Notes: generated by a model from the letters alone, not told the origin. Shown: positions 48,130 through 56,067, counted from the stretch's first letter. The stretch: DNA of 64,000 bases from Ciceribacter lividus (GCF_003337715.1 NZ_QPIX01000007.1:124001-188000), one strand, 5' to 3'. Made by a program: numbers and translations.

Positions 48130-48783
48130 ATGGCTGATTCTGACAATAGCACGACTTTGCCTTTCGTCACCCGCAGGAAGGTGCTGGCGGGAACCTCCAT
48201 CGCAATCGGAGCATGGGGCTCCGGCGCCTTCGCCGGCGACAAGGTTACGGGAGAAGCATCACCCGACCCCGTCCTTACGGTCTGGCGTCAATGGCAGGAT
48301 GCCCACCGTCTCACCGAACGTCTTTGCCGTGAGCAGCAACGTCTCGAACGGCAACTCGTGGAGACCGTTGGCTTTCCTTTCGCAGTCATCCGGTTATCCG
48401 ACGGCGAACCTGTGGCTGCGTATTCCCGCGAGGCGATCCGTGAGGTGCTCCGTCTCGCGCCCGAGGAGGCGGCAGCCTGTGCCAATGCCGAGGCGGAGTT
48501 CGCGGCTCGGGAGTCGCAATGGGACAGGGCCGACCGGGATATCGGCTATTCCGCCACGGTGCGGGCCGAGCGGGAAGCTGCCGACCGGGCGTCGGACCTG
48601 CTCGACGCCATGGCCGCTACACCCGCGACATCGGTGGCCGGTATAGCGGCCAAGCTCGACGCCGTGCTGCGTGAAGGCAAGGTACTGGAAGACGGCTCCG
48701 AGTTTCCCTGGCCGCAGGTCCGATCGGCGCTTGATGACCTCGCGCGCATAGGGCGGCATGGCGCCGATGGCGTTGCGCCATGA
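48130..48783 (+). CDS. Island protein with Tat-like signal, unknown function
   Basis: ATG 48130 (GGAG 9 nt upstream) gives 217 residues. It begins with a twin-arginine-like signal (TRRKVLAGTSIAIGAWGSGA) and continues as a charged, mostly helical protein (HRLTERLCREQQRLERQLVE; ANAEAEFAARESQWDRADRD). No catalytic motif is recognised. It lies about 100 bp upstream of the nucleotidyltransferase-HEPN gene, a recurrent pairing in alphaproteobacterial islands as far as I can recall. Confidence 0.7.
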   Translation: MADSDNSTTLPFVTRRKVLAGTSIAIGAWGSGAFAGDKVTGEASPDPVLTVWRQWQDAHRLTERLCREQQRLERQLVETVGFPFAVIRLSDGEPVAAYSREAIREVLRLAPEEAAACANAEAEFAARESQWDRADRDIGYSATVRAEREAADRASDLLDAMAATPATSVAGIAAKLDAVLREGKVLEDGSEFPWPQVRSALDDLARIGRHGADGVAP

Positions 48784-48880
48784 ACTGCCCGATCGGGGGA
48801 CCGGCGGCTTCGGCCGTGAGCTCCCCACCTGAGAACAGGGCAGCAAAGCCTTCCACCGCGCGCTCGCTCCGGGGGCTGCC

Positions 48881-49804
48881 GTGGATCTGACGCTGGCCGA
48901 ACGGCTCGGTCATCTCCCCGAGAACGAGCGCCGTGAACTGGCTCGGGTCGCACGAATTCTCCTCGAAGAATTCGAGGACGCGCAAAGGGGCAAGCTGTCG
49001 GAGAAGAGGAAGGGCGGCCGCATCCTCAAGCTCATCCTCTTCGGCCCTCACGCGTGCGGCGATCGGGGCGAGGACCGCAAGAGCAACGATCATTGCGGTT
49101 TTGACCTTCTCGTCGTCGTCAGCACGAAGACCTTTGCCGATTCACGTTTCTGGAACCGGGCCACAGAGCGCATCTTGCGGGAACGGACAGTCACCGGACA
49201 TCTCAAAACGCCGGTCGACTTCATCGTTCATTCGATCATGGACCTCAACGACCAGCTCGCCCATGGACGGCCCTTCTTCGTGGACATCGTCCGCGACGGC
49301 ATCATGCTCTACGAGACGTCGGGCTTTCCGCTCGTCATACCGAAGCCACTGGACCCAGAAGCCGTCAAAGCCGAAGCGCGCCGGCAATTCGAACATTGGT
49401 TTCCGATTGCCACATGTCGCTTCGAACTCGCGAAAGAGGCGATGGGACGCGGCTACCACAGGGAAGCAGCCTTCGACCTGCATCAGACCGTCGAACGGCT
49501 CTATCATGGCACCTTGCACGTCCTGACGCGCCACAGCCCGAAATCCCATCGGCTCGCCTACCTGCGCACGCATGCGGAGCGGGCAGCACCCATGCTGGCC
49601 GCGGTCTGGCCCGGAGACAACCGTTTTGCTCAGCAGTGCTTTTCCCGCCTCGACCGGGCCTATGTCGATGCCCGCTATTCCCACCGCTTCGAAATCACCG
49701 GCGAGGAACTGGCCTGGTTGGTCGAGCGTGTGACGCTGCTGCAGAAAACCGCCGCCGCAATCTGCACTGCGCACCTCGATGGTCTCGAAGGAGCAGGAAC
49801 GTAG
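48881..49804 (+). CDS. Nucleotidyltransferase-HEPN fusion, degenerate nucleotidyltransferase motif
   Basis: The 307-residue protein has an N-terminal MNT-type nucleotidyltransferase domain (KLILFGPHACGDRGEDRKSN, then FDLLVVVSTKTFADSRF) and a C-terminal HEPN domain (HREAAFDLHQTVERLYHGTL; DARYSHRFEITGEELAWLVE). Where active relatives have GS and a DxD pair, this one has GP and GFD, so catalysis may be lost. MNT-HEPN pairs are toxin-antitoxin modules; here they are fused. GTG start with GGGGG upstream. Confidence 0.82.
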   Translation: MDLTLAERLGHLPENERRELARVARILLEEFEDAQRGKLSEKRKGGRILKLILFGPHACGDRGEDRKSNDHCGFDLLVVVSTKTFADSRFWNRATERILRERTVTGHLKTPVDFIVHSIMDLNDQLAHGRPFFVDIVRDGIMLYETSGFPLVIPKPLDPEAVKAEARRQFEHWFPIATCRFELAKEAMGRGYHREAAFDLHQTVERLYHGTLHVLTRHSPKSHRLAYLRTHAERAAPMLAAVWPGDNRFAQQCFSRLDRAYVDARYSHRFEITGEELAWLVERVTLLQKTAAAICTAHLDGLEGAGT

Positions 49805-49824
49805 AAAACTGAGTTGCGCCGCAG

Positions 49825-49872
49825 CCATGGATCAAAGCCCGAGCCCCGGCCTTGCCGAGCCCATGGTTGAGG
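49825..49872 (-). pseudogene. Frameshifted remnant of a traA 3' end
   Basis: The 23-nt stretch at 49825-49847 is identical to 62262-62284, which spans the stop of the intact traA at the right edge. Upstream, the minus strand reads LNHGLGKAGARAL against LYHGLGRGRGLGL in the intact gene, with a 2-nt deletion that destroys the stop frame. It is too diverged to be a fresh copy of the same gene. Confidence 0.75.
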
Positions 49873-50189
49873 ACGCGTTTCAGCTCATCCTCTTCGCAGC
49901 CAGTAAGCGACACATGGTTCGGTCGATTCGCGCCCGCAAGACGGTCGTACGCTTCGTAGAGAACGAATCTCAAAGGCGGTCGTCAGGTGCAGACTGCGCG
50001 AACGACCAGAACGGCCGGTAAGCAGCCATTTGCGGCAGTGTGAACAAACATTGGAAATGTTTCACAATCGGAGTTTAAAGTAAGCGCTACAACCGGATTC
50101 GCCACATTTGTCGCGGCAAGCCACCTCTTCCTGTTTCATTGAAAATGCACATTTTTTATCTTTACGCGACGCAATTGAACGTGCGTATG
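49873..50189. other. Intergenic, no gene seen
   Basis: This stretch lies between the traA remnant and the LysR gene. The left half is high GC with short open frames but no recognisable protein; the right half (from about 50030) is AT-richer. It probably contains the left junction of the inserted cargo. Confidence 0.5.
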
Positions 50190-51092
50190 TCACGCTTGCG
50201 GCATCCATGCATCCGGTAACCTATCTTGCAACGCCTGCCGAATGATCGCGGCGAGGTGTGTGCTGACCTGATTGTCCGGTTTGCCGGAGCGCAAGAGGGT
50301 GAGGCCGAGCGTCGGGAGTGGTGGCAGCCCATAAGCAACGGATTCCACCACGCGCACGCTAGCTGGTAGGCCGAACGGGGTGCGAAGTGCGATGCCGAGA
50401 CCTGCCGCCGTTGCCGCCCACAACCCACCTAGACTTGGGCTCACGAAGGCAATACGCCACGCAACACCTTCCTGATCGAGGCAATTGCAGGCGAGATTGC
50501 GAAGCAGGCACGGCGCTTCCAGTGCGACAAGTGGCAGCGGCTCGCCTCCGGCCGCCTGCCAGAGCGGCTCCTCTTCCGCAGGGCCAAGCCAGCAAAGCGG
50601 CAGCGAGGCGATCCTTTCAGCATCCGTTGCAGTGCAATCGTCCCAAGCAAGAGCCAGATCAAGTTGACCCGAAGCGATCTTCTCCCTCAATTCGTTATTT
50701 CGACCAATGCGGCCTTCAATCCGAACTTTTGGATGGGCGCGCGCAAAACGACCGAGCACCTGCGGCAAGACGGTTTCACCGAAATCCTCCTGAATGCCGA
50801 GCCGGACCCACCCCTCGAGGTCCGGGCTTTGAACGGCGCTGACCGCCTCATCATTGAGGTTCAGAAGCCGGCGGGCGTAGGATAGAAGCACCTCGCCACC
50901 ATCCGTCAGCGCCAGTCCACGCCCTGATCTGCGCACCAGTTCTGTCCCCGTCTGATCTTCCAGTTTCTTCAACTGGGCGCTGATTGCAGACGTCGAGCGG
51001 CCCAGTCGATCGGCGGCCTGTGCGAAAGAGCCGGCTTCGATGCCGGTCACGAAACTGCGCAGGGCGCACATGTCGAGATTGGTCACCCTCAT
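50190..51092 (-). CDS. LysR-family regulator of the tautomerase-cupin-DUF4865 cassette
   Basis: The 300-residue protein has a LysR HTH (LRSFVTGIEAGSFAQAADRL; STSAISAQLKKLEDQTGTEL) and a periplasmic-binding-like effector domain (EGWVRLGIQEDFGETVLPQV). It is divergent from the tautomerase gene across 107 bp containing overlapping palindromes, the classic LysR regulator-target layout. The inducer is unknown. Confidence 0.93.
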   Translation of the reverse strand: MRVTNLDMCALRSFVTGIEAGSFAQAADRLGRSTSAISAQLKKLEDQTGTELVRRSGRGLALTDGGEVLLSYARRLLNLNDEAVSAVQSPDLEGWVRLGIQEDFGETVLPQVLGRFARAHPKVRIEGRIGRNNELREKIASGQLDLALAWDDCTATDAERIASLPLCWLGPAEEEPLWQAAGGEPLPLVALEAPCLLRNLACNCLDQEGVAWRIAFVSPSLGGLWAATAAGLGIALRTPFGLPASVRVVESVAYGLPPLPTLGLTLLRSGKPDNQVSTHLAAIIRQALQDRLPDAWMPQA

Positions 51093-51128
51093 GCCTTCTA
51101 TCCCGAAAAACAGAACATTCTGTCCTGA

Positions 51129-51151
51129 ATAATCTGATTATCGGGATAATC
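51129..51151. promoter_or_regulatory. Overlapping palindromes, candidate LysR operator
   Basis: ATAATCTGATTAT (51129-51141) is a perfect 13-bp palindrome with the T-N11-A LysR pattern. It overlaps GATTATCGGGATAATC (51136-51151), a second perfect dyad with 7-bp arms. The three half-sites lie between the divergent lysR and tautomerase starts. Confidence 0.72.
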
Positions 51152-51199
51152 GTGCCGCGTCATACTGTGCCTGTCAATTGCCTTTGATGGAGCACAGAC

Positions 51200-51598
51200 A
51201 TGCCATTCACACGAATTTCCCTGCTGACCGGCAAATCGGCAGACTATCTCGCCGCTGTTTCAGATAGCCTGGATCGGGCACTTGTCGATTGTTTCGAAGT
51301 GCCCGAAAAGGATCGCTTCGTCGCGATCCATCAGCACCAGCCGAGCGAACTGATCTTTGACCGGACCTATGGCGGCGGTCCGCGTTCGGACGATTACATC
51401 TTCTTCCACATCACGACCGGCAAGGCGCGCTCGACTGAGACCAGAGCGCGCTTCTACCGCAGGCTGGTCGAAAACCTGGCGGCGTCACCAGGTGTCCGAC
51501 CGGAAGACGTCATGGTCGCCATCGTCAATTCGACCGTCGAGGACTGGTCTTTTGCCTCGGGTGTTTCCGCCGCGGCACCCATCGGGGAGTGCGCGTGA
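51200..51598 (+). CDS. Tautomerase-family protein
   Basis: The 132-residue protein begins MPFTRISLLTGKSADYLAAV, so Pro is exposed after Met removal as the catalytic base of the tautomerase superfamily. HQHQPSELIFDRTYGGGPRS and VEDWSFASG are typical of the long single-chain family. The substrate is unknown. Its TGA overlaps the ATG of the cupin gene, so the cassette is translationally coupled. Confidence 0.9.
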   Translation: MPFTRISLLTGKSADYLAAVSDSLDRALVDCFEVPEKDRFVAIHQHQPSELIFDRTYGGGPRSDDYIFFHITTGKARSTETRARFYRRLVENLAASPGVRPEDVMVAIVNSTVEDWSFASGVSAAAPIGECA

Positions 51599-52032
51599 TG
51601 AGCAGTGCCTTTGACATGCAGGAGGGCTGCCCTGCGACCATGCGCCTCTTTCGCGCCGGCGAAGGGATCACGGCTGCGCCCGAAGGCGTCGCAAGCGGTG
51701 CGTTTCTCGTCCAGATGCTGTTGTCGAGCCGCACGGAGGGCGAGATGACGGCGATGCGCGCCTTTGTTCCGCCGGGTGTCGTCTCCCATTGGCATAGCCA
51801 TCCGCGCGGCCAGCTTCTCTTCGTTCTCGACGGCGTTGGCCTCGTCCAGCGCGAGGGCGGCGAACCGGTCGAAATCCGCACCGGCGACGCCGTCTGGTTC
51901 GCACCCGGCGAGCGCCATTGGCACGGCGCGGCCCCCGTCAGTCCCTTCAGCTATCTCAGCGTTCAGCCCGTGATGAAAGGCAAGGCGGTCGAATGGCTCG
52001 GCCCCGTCGAGCAGGAAGGTTTTCAGCGATGA
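51598..52032 (+). CDS. Small cupin-domain protein
   Basis: The 144-residue single cupin has motif 1 SHWHSHPRGQLLFVLDG, with metal-binding His residues, and motif 2 DAVWFAPGERHWHGAAP. It may be a metal-dependent dioxygenase, isomerase or sensor. GGGGAG precedes ATG 51598. It overlaps both neighbours by 1-4 bp, in a cassette with the tautomerase and DUF4865 genes. Confidence 0.9.
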   Translation: MSSAFDMQEGCPATMRLFRAGEGITAAPEGVASGAFLVQMLLSSRTEGEMTAMRAFVPPGVVSHWHSHPRGQLLFVLDGVGLVQREGGEPVEIRTGDAVWFAPGERHWHGAAPVSPFSYLSVQPVMKGKAVEWLGPVEQEGFQR

Positions 52033-52592
52033 TCGCGATGCAATACAGTTTCACCCTGCCGGCCGATTACGACATGGAGATCATCGATCGGCGCATCCGC
52101 GAGAAAGGACCACTGCTCGACGGTTTTCCGCGTCTACGCTTCAAGGCCTATCTCTCAGCGAAGAAACAGGATGTCGGCTTCGCCAGCACTGAAAACCTCT
52201 ATGCGCCCTTCTATCTCTGGGACGAGCCGGAAGGGATCGACAGCTTTCTTGGAAGCCCTGGCTTTGCCGCCCTGACACGGGATTTCGGCTGGCCATCGAT
52301 AAAGACTTGGCAAGTCTGGCAGGCGCTGCTTGCAGCCGACCTCAGCGCCGCTCGATATGCTACGCGAAACATCAAGGCGATCCCACCCTATTCCAATCTG
52401 GCCGAACAGCGCGAAATGGCCGTCGCCAACGCGCGTTCCTCGTTGAAAGCTGGCGCGCTGGCGGCAATTGCCGCATTCGATCCGACCACTTGGCAGGAAC
52501 TGCAATTCTGCCTTTGGCGGGCGGTACCTGTTGCTACGGCGACAGTGCAACTATATGTGGTGGGCCACATCTCGCAGCCAAGACCAGAGTGA
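52029..52592 (+). CDS. DUF4865-family protein
   Basis: ATG 52029 overlaps the cupin stop (ATGA) and gives 187 residues starting MIAMQYSFTLPADYDMEIID. It has PFYLWDEPEGIDSFLGSPGF and RYATRNIKAIPPYSNLAEQR, matching DUF4865, a family often next to tautomerase, cupin and LysR genes. Some resemblance to monooxygenase-like folds is possible but not proven. The frame back to 51918 is a shadow. Confidence 0.82.
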   Translation: MIAMQYSFTLPADYDMEIIDRRIREKGPLLDGFPRLRFKAYLSAKKQDVGFASTENLYAPFYLWDEPEGIDSFLGSPGFAALTRDFGWPSIKTWQVWQALLAADLSAARYATRNIKAIPPYSNLAEQREMAVANARSSLKAGALAAIAAFDPTTWQELQFCLWRAVPVATATVQLYVVGHISQPRPE

Positions 52593-53042
52593 GGGAGGCG
52601 GATCATCACGTCAAAGGCGTCCGCCCTAAAATGAGAGCTATGGTGTAGACGTAGTTCTCAACATCACCCGGCGCGGCAAGCGCCACTGCATCACGGCGGT
52701 CTGTCTTGACCTGGACTCCTGGACGGGTCGGAACCGGCGATGGCGCCACCACAATGCATTCATGGCCGAGACCGGAAAGCTGGCGATACAGTCCATAGCC
52801 CGTCGGCCCTCCTTCGTAGCAAAAGCACCAGCGCCCATGACGCCCAGAACAGCAATCCGAGGAGCTACGGGCGCCACCTGTTCTGACGAATAGGCATTGG
52901 CCAGCGGAGCGATGCCCCGCTGACCACCTGGCGCGCGCCGTCATCCGCACGCGTGGTGTCGACGACGCAGCCTACGGGCTTTCCCAGGCGCGACCCGTCA
53001 CCGGAACGGCCCGCGAGGCTGCCGACGTCAGCTCAGAATTCT
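52593..53042. other. Intergenic scar with IS110 remnant
   Basis: The only recognisable item is the IS110 transposase fragment at 52675-52830. The rest has short frames in several phases with no family match. The scar separates the tautomerase cassette from the pigment locus. Confidence 0.55.
52675..52830 (-). pseudogene. IS110-family transposase fragment
   Basis: About 52 codons read [20 protein letters not shown] and [20 protein letters not shown], the second and third conserved blocks of the IS110 DEDD transposase. The start with the first Asp and the C-terminal Tn20 domain are missing. It marks past insertion activity between the two cargo parts. Confidence 0.85.
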
Positions 53043-53918
53043 TCAAGCGAGGAAGGAGGCGGCAATGTCCTTGTCACCATGGCCGGCTCGGGCCGCACGC
53101 CGGAAACGGCCAAGGCCCGCTTCGGCGAGGTCGGCGCGTATGCCTGTTCCGGCCAGAGCATCGACGACCAACCTTGCGTCCTTCACCCCGTTGTCGACTG
53201 AGAAGCTGGTGCTGAAATCTCCCTTCAGCATCGCTGCGCCCTTGGCCTGGAAATAGCCGCTGTCAAGCGGACCGCCTGTCAGGGCCTCGATCACGAGGGC
53301 TGGGTCGACGCCGAGCGCGCGGGCAATCGCAAGCGTTTCCGCCGTCCCGTGGGTGAGTGCGAAGACATAGGCATTGAGAGCCAGCTTGAGCCGGCTGCTG
53401 GCCCCCGGGACATCGGATACCCAAAGTGTGCGCTGCCCGATGGCGTCAAAAATGGACTGCGCGGTGTCGCGCTCGCTTTCCGGTCCTGACGCAAGGATGA
53501 CGAGCTTTCCCTGCTCGGCCGGCTGGCGGGTTCCCTGCACCGGTGCGTCGTAGAAGATCAACCCGTTCTCGGCGGCGAAACCGGCGAGGGAATCGATCGC
53601 CTGGACGCCGACCGTGCTGAGCTGGAGCCAGATTGTGCCCCTCGCGAGGCCCGCCGTCGCCTTCACGATCGCCTCACTCACGGCAGGACCGTCCTTCATG
53701 ACGGTGACGAGGATCGCCGCCCCCTGCACAGCCTCTACGATATCGCCGTAGGGTTCGACACCGTCAGCCGCAAGCGCCTCCGCTTTGGCCGCGGTCCTGT
53801 TCCAGGCACGAACGTTGAAACCTTTGCGGACCAGGTTCCGCGCGACAGCGGCGCCGATGATGCCAGTGCCGAGAACCGCGACCGTCCGCGGCGTTTGATT
53901 GGTGATGTCTTGTGCCAT
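53043..53918 (-). CDS. NAD(P)-dependent oxidoreductase (beta-hydroxyacid dehydrogenase/imine-reductase type)
   Basis: The 291-residue protein has a Rossmann start (VAVLGTGIIGAAVARNLVRK), IWLQLSTVGVQAIDSLA, the substrate block FYDAPVQGTRQPAEQGKLVI with the usual GG altered, and the catalytic Lys in SRLKLALNAYV. This is the 6-phosphogluconate/3-hydroxyisobutyrate dehydrogenase fold. It lies 62 bp downstream of tetR, with a copy of the shared TetR-type motif between them. Substrate unknown; a link to the pigment pathway is inferred. Confidence 0.9.
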   Translation of the reverse strand: MAQDITNQTPRTVAVLGTGIIGAAVARNLVRKGFNVRAWNRTAAKAEALAADGVEPYGDIVEAVQGAAILVTVMKDGPAVSEAIVKATAGLARGTIWLQLSTVGVQAIDSLAGFAAENGLIFYDAPVQGTRQPAEQGKLVILASGPESERDTAQSIFDAIGQRTLWVSDVPGASSRLKLALNAYVFALTHGTAETLAIARALGVDPALVIEALTGGPLDSGYFQAKGAAMLKGDFSTSFSVDNGVKDARLVVDALAGTGIRADLAEAGLGRFRRAARAGHGDKDIAASFLA

Positions 53919-53942
53919 CAGATACTCCGTTTCAAAGTTTCT

Positions 53943-53960
53943 GTAATGATTATTCCATAA
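53943..53960 (-). promoter_or_regulatory. Shared TetR-type operator, site A (oxidoreductase promoter)
   Basis: GTAATGATTATTCCATAA lies 25-42 bp upstream of the oxidoreductase start. It fits the consensus of sites B, C and D, with AA at positions 3-4, A7, T11 and CCATAA at 13-18 invariant, and extends to an imperfect 22-bp palindrome (53939-53960). Confidence 0.72.
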
Positions 53961-53980
53961 TTGGACACAAAGCTTGACCG

Positions 53981-54565
53981 CTAGCCCAGCGCCGCCAGCG
54001 TCCGGTCGATGACGGCAATTAGCCTGTCACGATCCTGCGGCCGGCTGGTTCTAGCCAGCACACGCAGGCCCTGAATCGCATTGAGCAGGAAAAGCGCCAA
54101 GTCCGCGGCATCCGTGTCGGACCGAAATTCTCGGGCTGATTGGCCCCGCCGGATCGTCTCTTCAATTCCCCGCGTCAGAATGGCGAAGTTCTGACGGACG
54201 AGGTCGGCTACGCGCGGGTCACGTCCGGCCATTTCAACCGCGCTGTTGGTAGCAAGACAACCGCGCTTTTCCGGTCCGGTCAGATCAGCATCGACGATTT
54301 CCATCATTAGACAGCGAAGCCGTTGCGTCGGCGAGCCACCTGCCCTGAGTCGGTCGACATAGCCTTGTGCACGCTTCCGGTATCGCAGGAGCGCCTGTTC
54401 GAAAAGGCCATCTTTGTTGGCATAGGCAGCATAGAGACTACCACGGCCAAGCCCGGTGGCGTCGACGAGGATCTGCGCCGACGTGCCTTCATAGCCATTG
54501 CGCCAGAATGCCTCCATCACGGCGTCCAGTACACGGTTCTCGTCGAATTCTCGCGGGCGGGCCAC
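53981..54565 (-). CDS. TetR/AcrR-family repressor
   Basis: The 194-residue protein has a TetR HTH (ENRVLDAVMEAFWRNGYEGT; LVDATGLGRGSLYAAYANKD) and the C-terminal ligand domain with KRGCLATNSAVEMAGRDPRV, of the TetR_C type often seen beside oxidoreductases. GTG 54565 is the start. A copy of the shared operator overlaps its promoter (site B), so it probably represses itself and the genes with sites A, C and D. Confidence 0.92.
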   Translation of the reverse strand: MARPREFDENRVLDAVMEAFWRNGYEGTSAQILVDATGLGRGSLYAAYANKDGLFEQALLRYRKRAQGYVDRLRAGGSPTQRLRCLMMEIVDADLTGPEKRGCLATNSAVEMAGRDPRVADLVRQNFAILTRGIEETIRRGQSAREFRSDTDAADLALFLLNAIQGLRVLARTSRPQDRDRLIAVIDRTLAALG

Positions 54566-54581
54566 GGCGTCATCTCATTTT

Positions 54582-54620
54582 AGAATGAGCGTACCATAAT
54601 CCGGCACGCCTCGGTGTCAA
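54582..54620 (-). promoter_or_regulatory. tetR promoter with shared operator, site B
   Basis: AGAATGAGCGTACCATAA is at 54582-54599. On the minus strand TTGACA (54620-54615) and TATGGT (54598-54593) are 16 bp apart, so the operator covers the -10 box. A nested dyad CTCATT-TTAG-AATGAG (54574-54589) overlaps it. This is a typical autorepression layout. Confidence 0.75.
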
Positions 54621-54984
54621 TAGCTGTCGCTTCCTCCCTTATCGGGGAGGCGCTACCTGAAGTTGATTATTGTCGGATGAAAGGCGAAAAAATTACGACG
54701 CCGCCAGCGAAAGATTGTAAAGCGGCCTCCATCTTCATTGAAAACGTCATGCGCTTGTAAACTAGTCGCCAAAAACAGCCACAGTATTCATGCTCTTTTA
54801 GAACGTATGATGGATATTATATCGCATACGTCTGCGTTCCACGCGATGGAAATACGCAACTATTCGGCAGGCGCGCAGATCAATAAATTGCTGTTACGCG
54901 GCGTCGGACGCCATACGAGATTCTCTACTATTATCCACCACATTGATGACAGAAATATTTATCCGCGATGTGAGAGGAACCCTA
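54600..54984. other. AT-rich intergenic region, no gene supported
   Basis: Together with its flanks this is a 605-bp gap between tetR and the gene at 55171. An 86-codon frame (54738-54998) has no ribosome site, no family match and runs into the promoter at 54985, so it is not called. The DNA is clearly AT-richer than its surroundings. Confidence 0.55.
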
Positions 54985-55014
54985 TTGACAGTTATTGAAT
55001 GAGCATTCCATAAA
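54985..55014 (+). promoter_or_regulatory. Promoter of the racemase-like gene with shared operator, site C
   Basis: TTGACA (54985-54990) and CATAAA (55009-55014) are 18 bp apart. TGAATGAGCATTCCATAA (54996-55013) lies in the spacer and -10 box and contains the perfect dyad GAATG-AG-CATTC. It is the most symmetrical of the four sites. The 5' leader is about 150 nt. Confidence 0.78.
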
Positions 55015-55170
55015 CGCAACGCAACATCAAGTTGACGCCTCAGAAAATCAACCTTTGCGCGTGTTTACCCAAAAGGGGTTTCACGTCCCAAAGCAATGCA
55101 CTTTGAAGCAAGCTGCGTCGGGGTGGAGCACCCGATCAGAACAATCTTGTGGAGTCGCCAGGAGACGAGC

Positions 55171-55920
55171 ATGAGCAACCTCTTAGGAAAACGCCTGCGG
55201 ATCGGGATCGCCATTCCTTCCACCAATACCTCGGCACAGCCGGAAATGGACGATATGCGCCCGTTCGATGTGACGAACCACATTGCCCGAATCGTCATCG
55301 AGGATGACTCGCTTGCCGACGAGGCGGGATTTAACAAGGTAATCCAGGACATTCGCCGCGCTACCCCCGACGCAATTCGCAGCCTTCGTCATTGCGGCCT
55401 CGGCGCCATAATCGCAGCCGTATCGCCAGACGGGTACTGGGAAGGACAGGAGGCACACGAAACCCTGCATCGGGAGCTAAGTGCTTTCGGCGGCGATGCC
55501 AAGATCATCATGAGTGCCGACGCCATCCCGGCCGCGCTGAATGCGCTGGGCGGCTTGCGCCGCGTGGGCTTGATCTCGCCCTATCTGGAACTCGGCGACA
55601 AACCGGTCTCACGCTTTTTTACCGACAGCGGCATCGACGTCATCGCCTCTCACGGGCTAGGCGGTCGTACTCCGTCAAATATCTCTGACGTCACCTTGGC
55701 AGACCTGCGTGACGCCGTGCTCGCGGTGAACCATCGCGAGGTCGAGGCCATCGTACAGGTCGGCACGAACGTGCCTATGGCCGCGTTTGCCCAGATGGCC
55801 GAAACCTGGATCGGCAAACCCGTGCTTGCCAATAATGCGGTGCTTTACTGGCACGCATTGCGCAGTTGCGGCATTTCCGATCCGATTCCGGGCCGAGGAA
55901 TGCTCCACGAAAGCGGCTGA
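55171..55920 (+). CDS. Asp/Glu racemase-superfamily protein (maleate isomerase/arylmalonate decarboxylase-like), both catalytic Cys positions substituted
   Basis: ATG 55171 (GGAG 6 nt ahead) gives 249 residues. The fold is shown by RIGIAIPSTNTSAQPEMDDM, LGGLRRVGLISPYLE and GKPVLANNAVLYWHALRSCG. Relatives use Cys in AC(T/S) and SCTN motifs; here the matching places read AAVSP (Ser85) and QVGTN (Gly198). The only cysteines are Cys75 and Cys233. The usual isomerase or racemase chemistry is therefore unlikely. It lies 147 bp upstream of the NRPS gene. Confidence 0.82.
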   Translation: MSNLLGKRLRIGIAIPSTNTSAQPEMDDMRPFDVTNHIARIVIEDDSLADEAGFNKVIQDIRRATPDAIRSLRHCGLGAIIAAVSPDGYWEGQEAHETLHRELSAFGGDAKIIMSADAIPAALNALGGLRRVGLISPYLELGDKPVSRFFTDSGIDVIASHGLGGRTPSNISDVTLADLRDAVLAVNHREVEAIVQVGTNVPMAAFAQMAETWIGKPVLANNAVLYWHALRSCGISDPIPGRGMLHESG

Positions 55921-56030
55921 GCGTCGCCTCGCGACCAGTCGCCCAACTCTCCATAGCCGGCCTTCGCTAACTTCAATGACCACTCAGGCGTGATCGCACT
56001 CCGATCGCCCGCTGCCGCTGCATGGTATCT

Positions 56031-56048
56031 GTAACAATCGTTCCATAA
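56031..56048 (+). promoter_or_regulatory. Shared TetR-type operator, site D (NRPS promoter)
   Basis: GTAACAATCGTTCCATAA lies 20 bp upstream of the NRPS start and just ahead of its ribosome site. It is the least symmetrical copy but keeps all invariant positions of sites A-C. It suggests the NRPS operon has its own regulated promoter. Confidence 0.68.
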
Positions 56049-56067
56049 CTACTGTCAGGAGCCGCCA

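Noticed and set aside
49779-50021. 80-codon plus-strand frame after the HEPN gene
   Set aside because: It covers the traA remnant antisense and unrelated DNA; composition is not protein-like.
54738-54998. 86-codon frame in the AT-rich gap before the racemase-like gene
   Set aside because: No ribosome site, no recognisable fold, and its end overlaps the TTGACA promoter and operator of the next gene.
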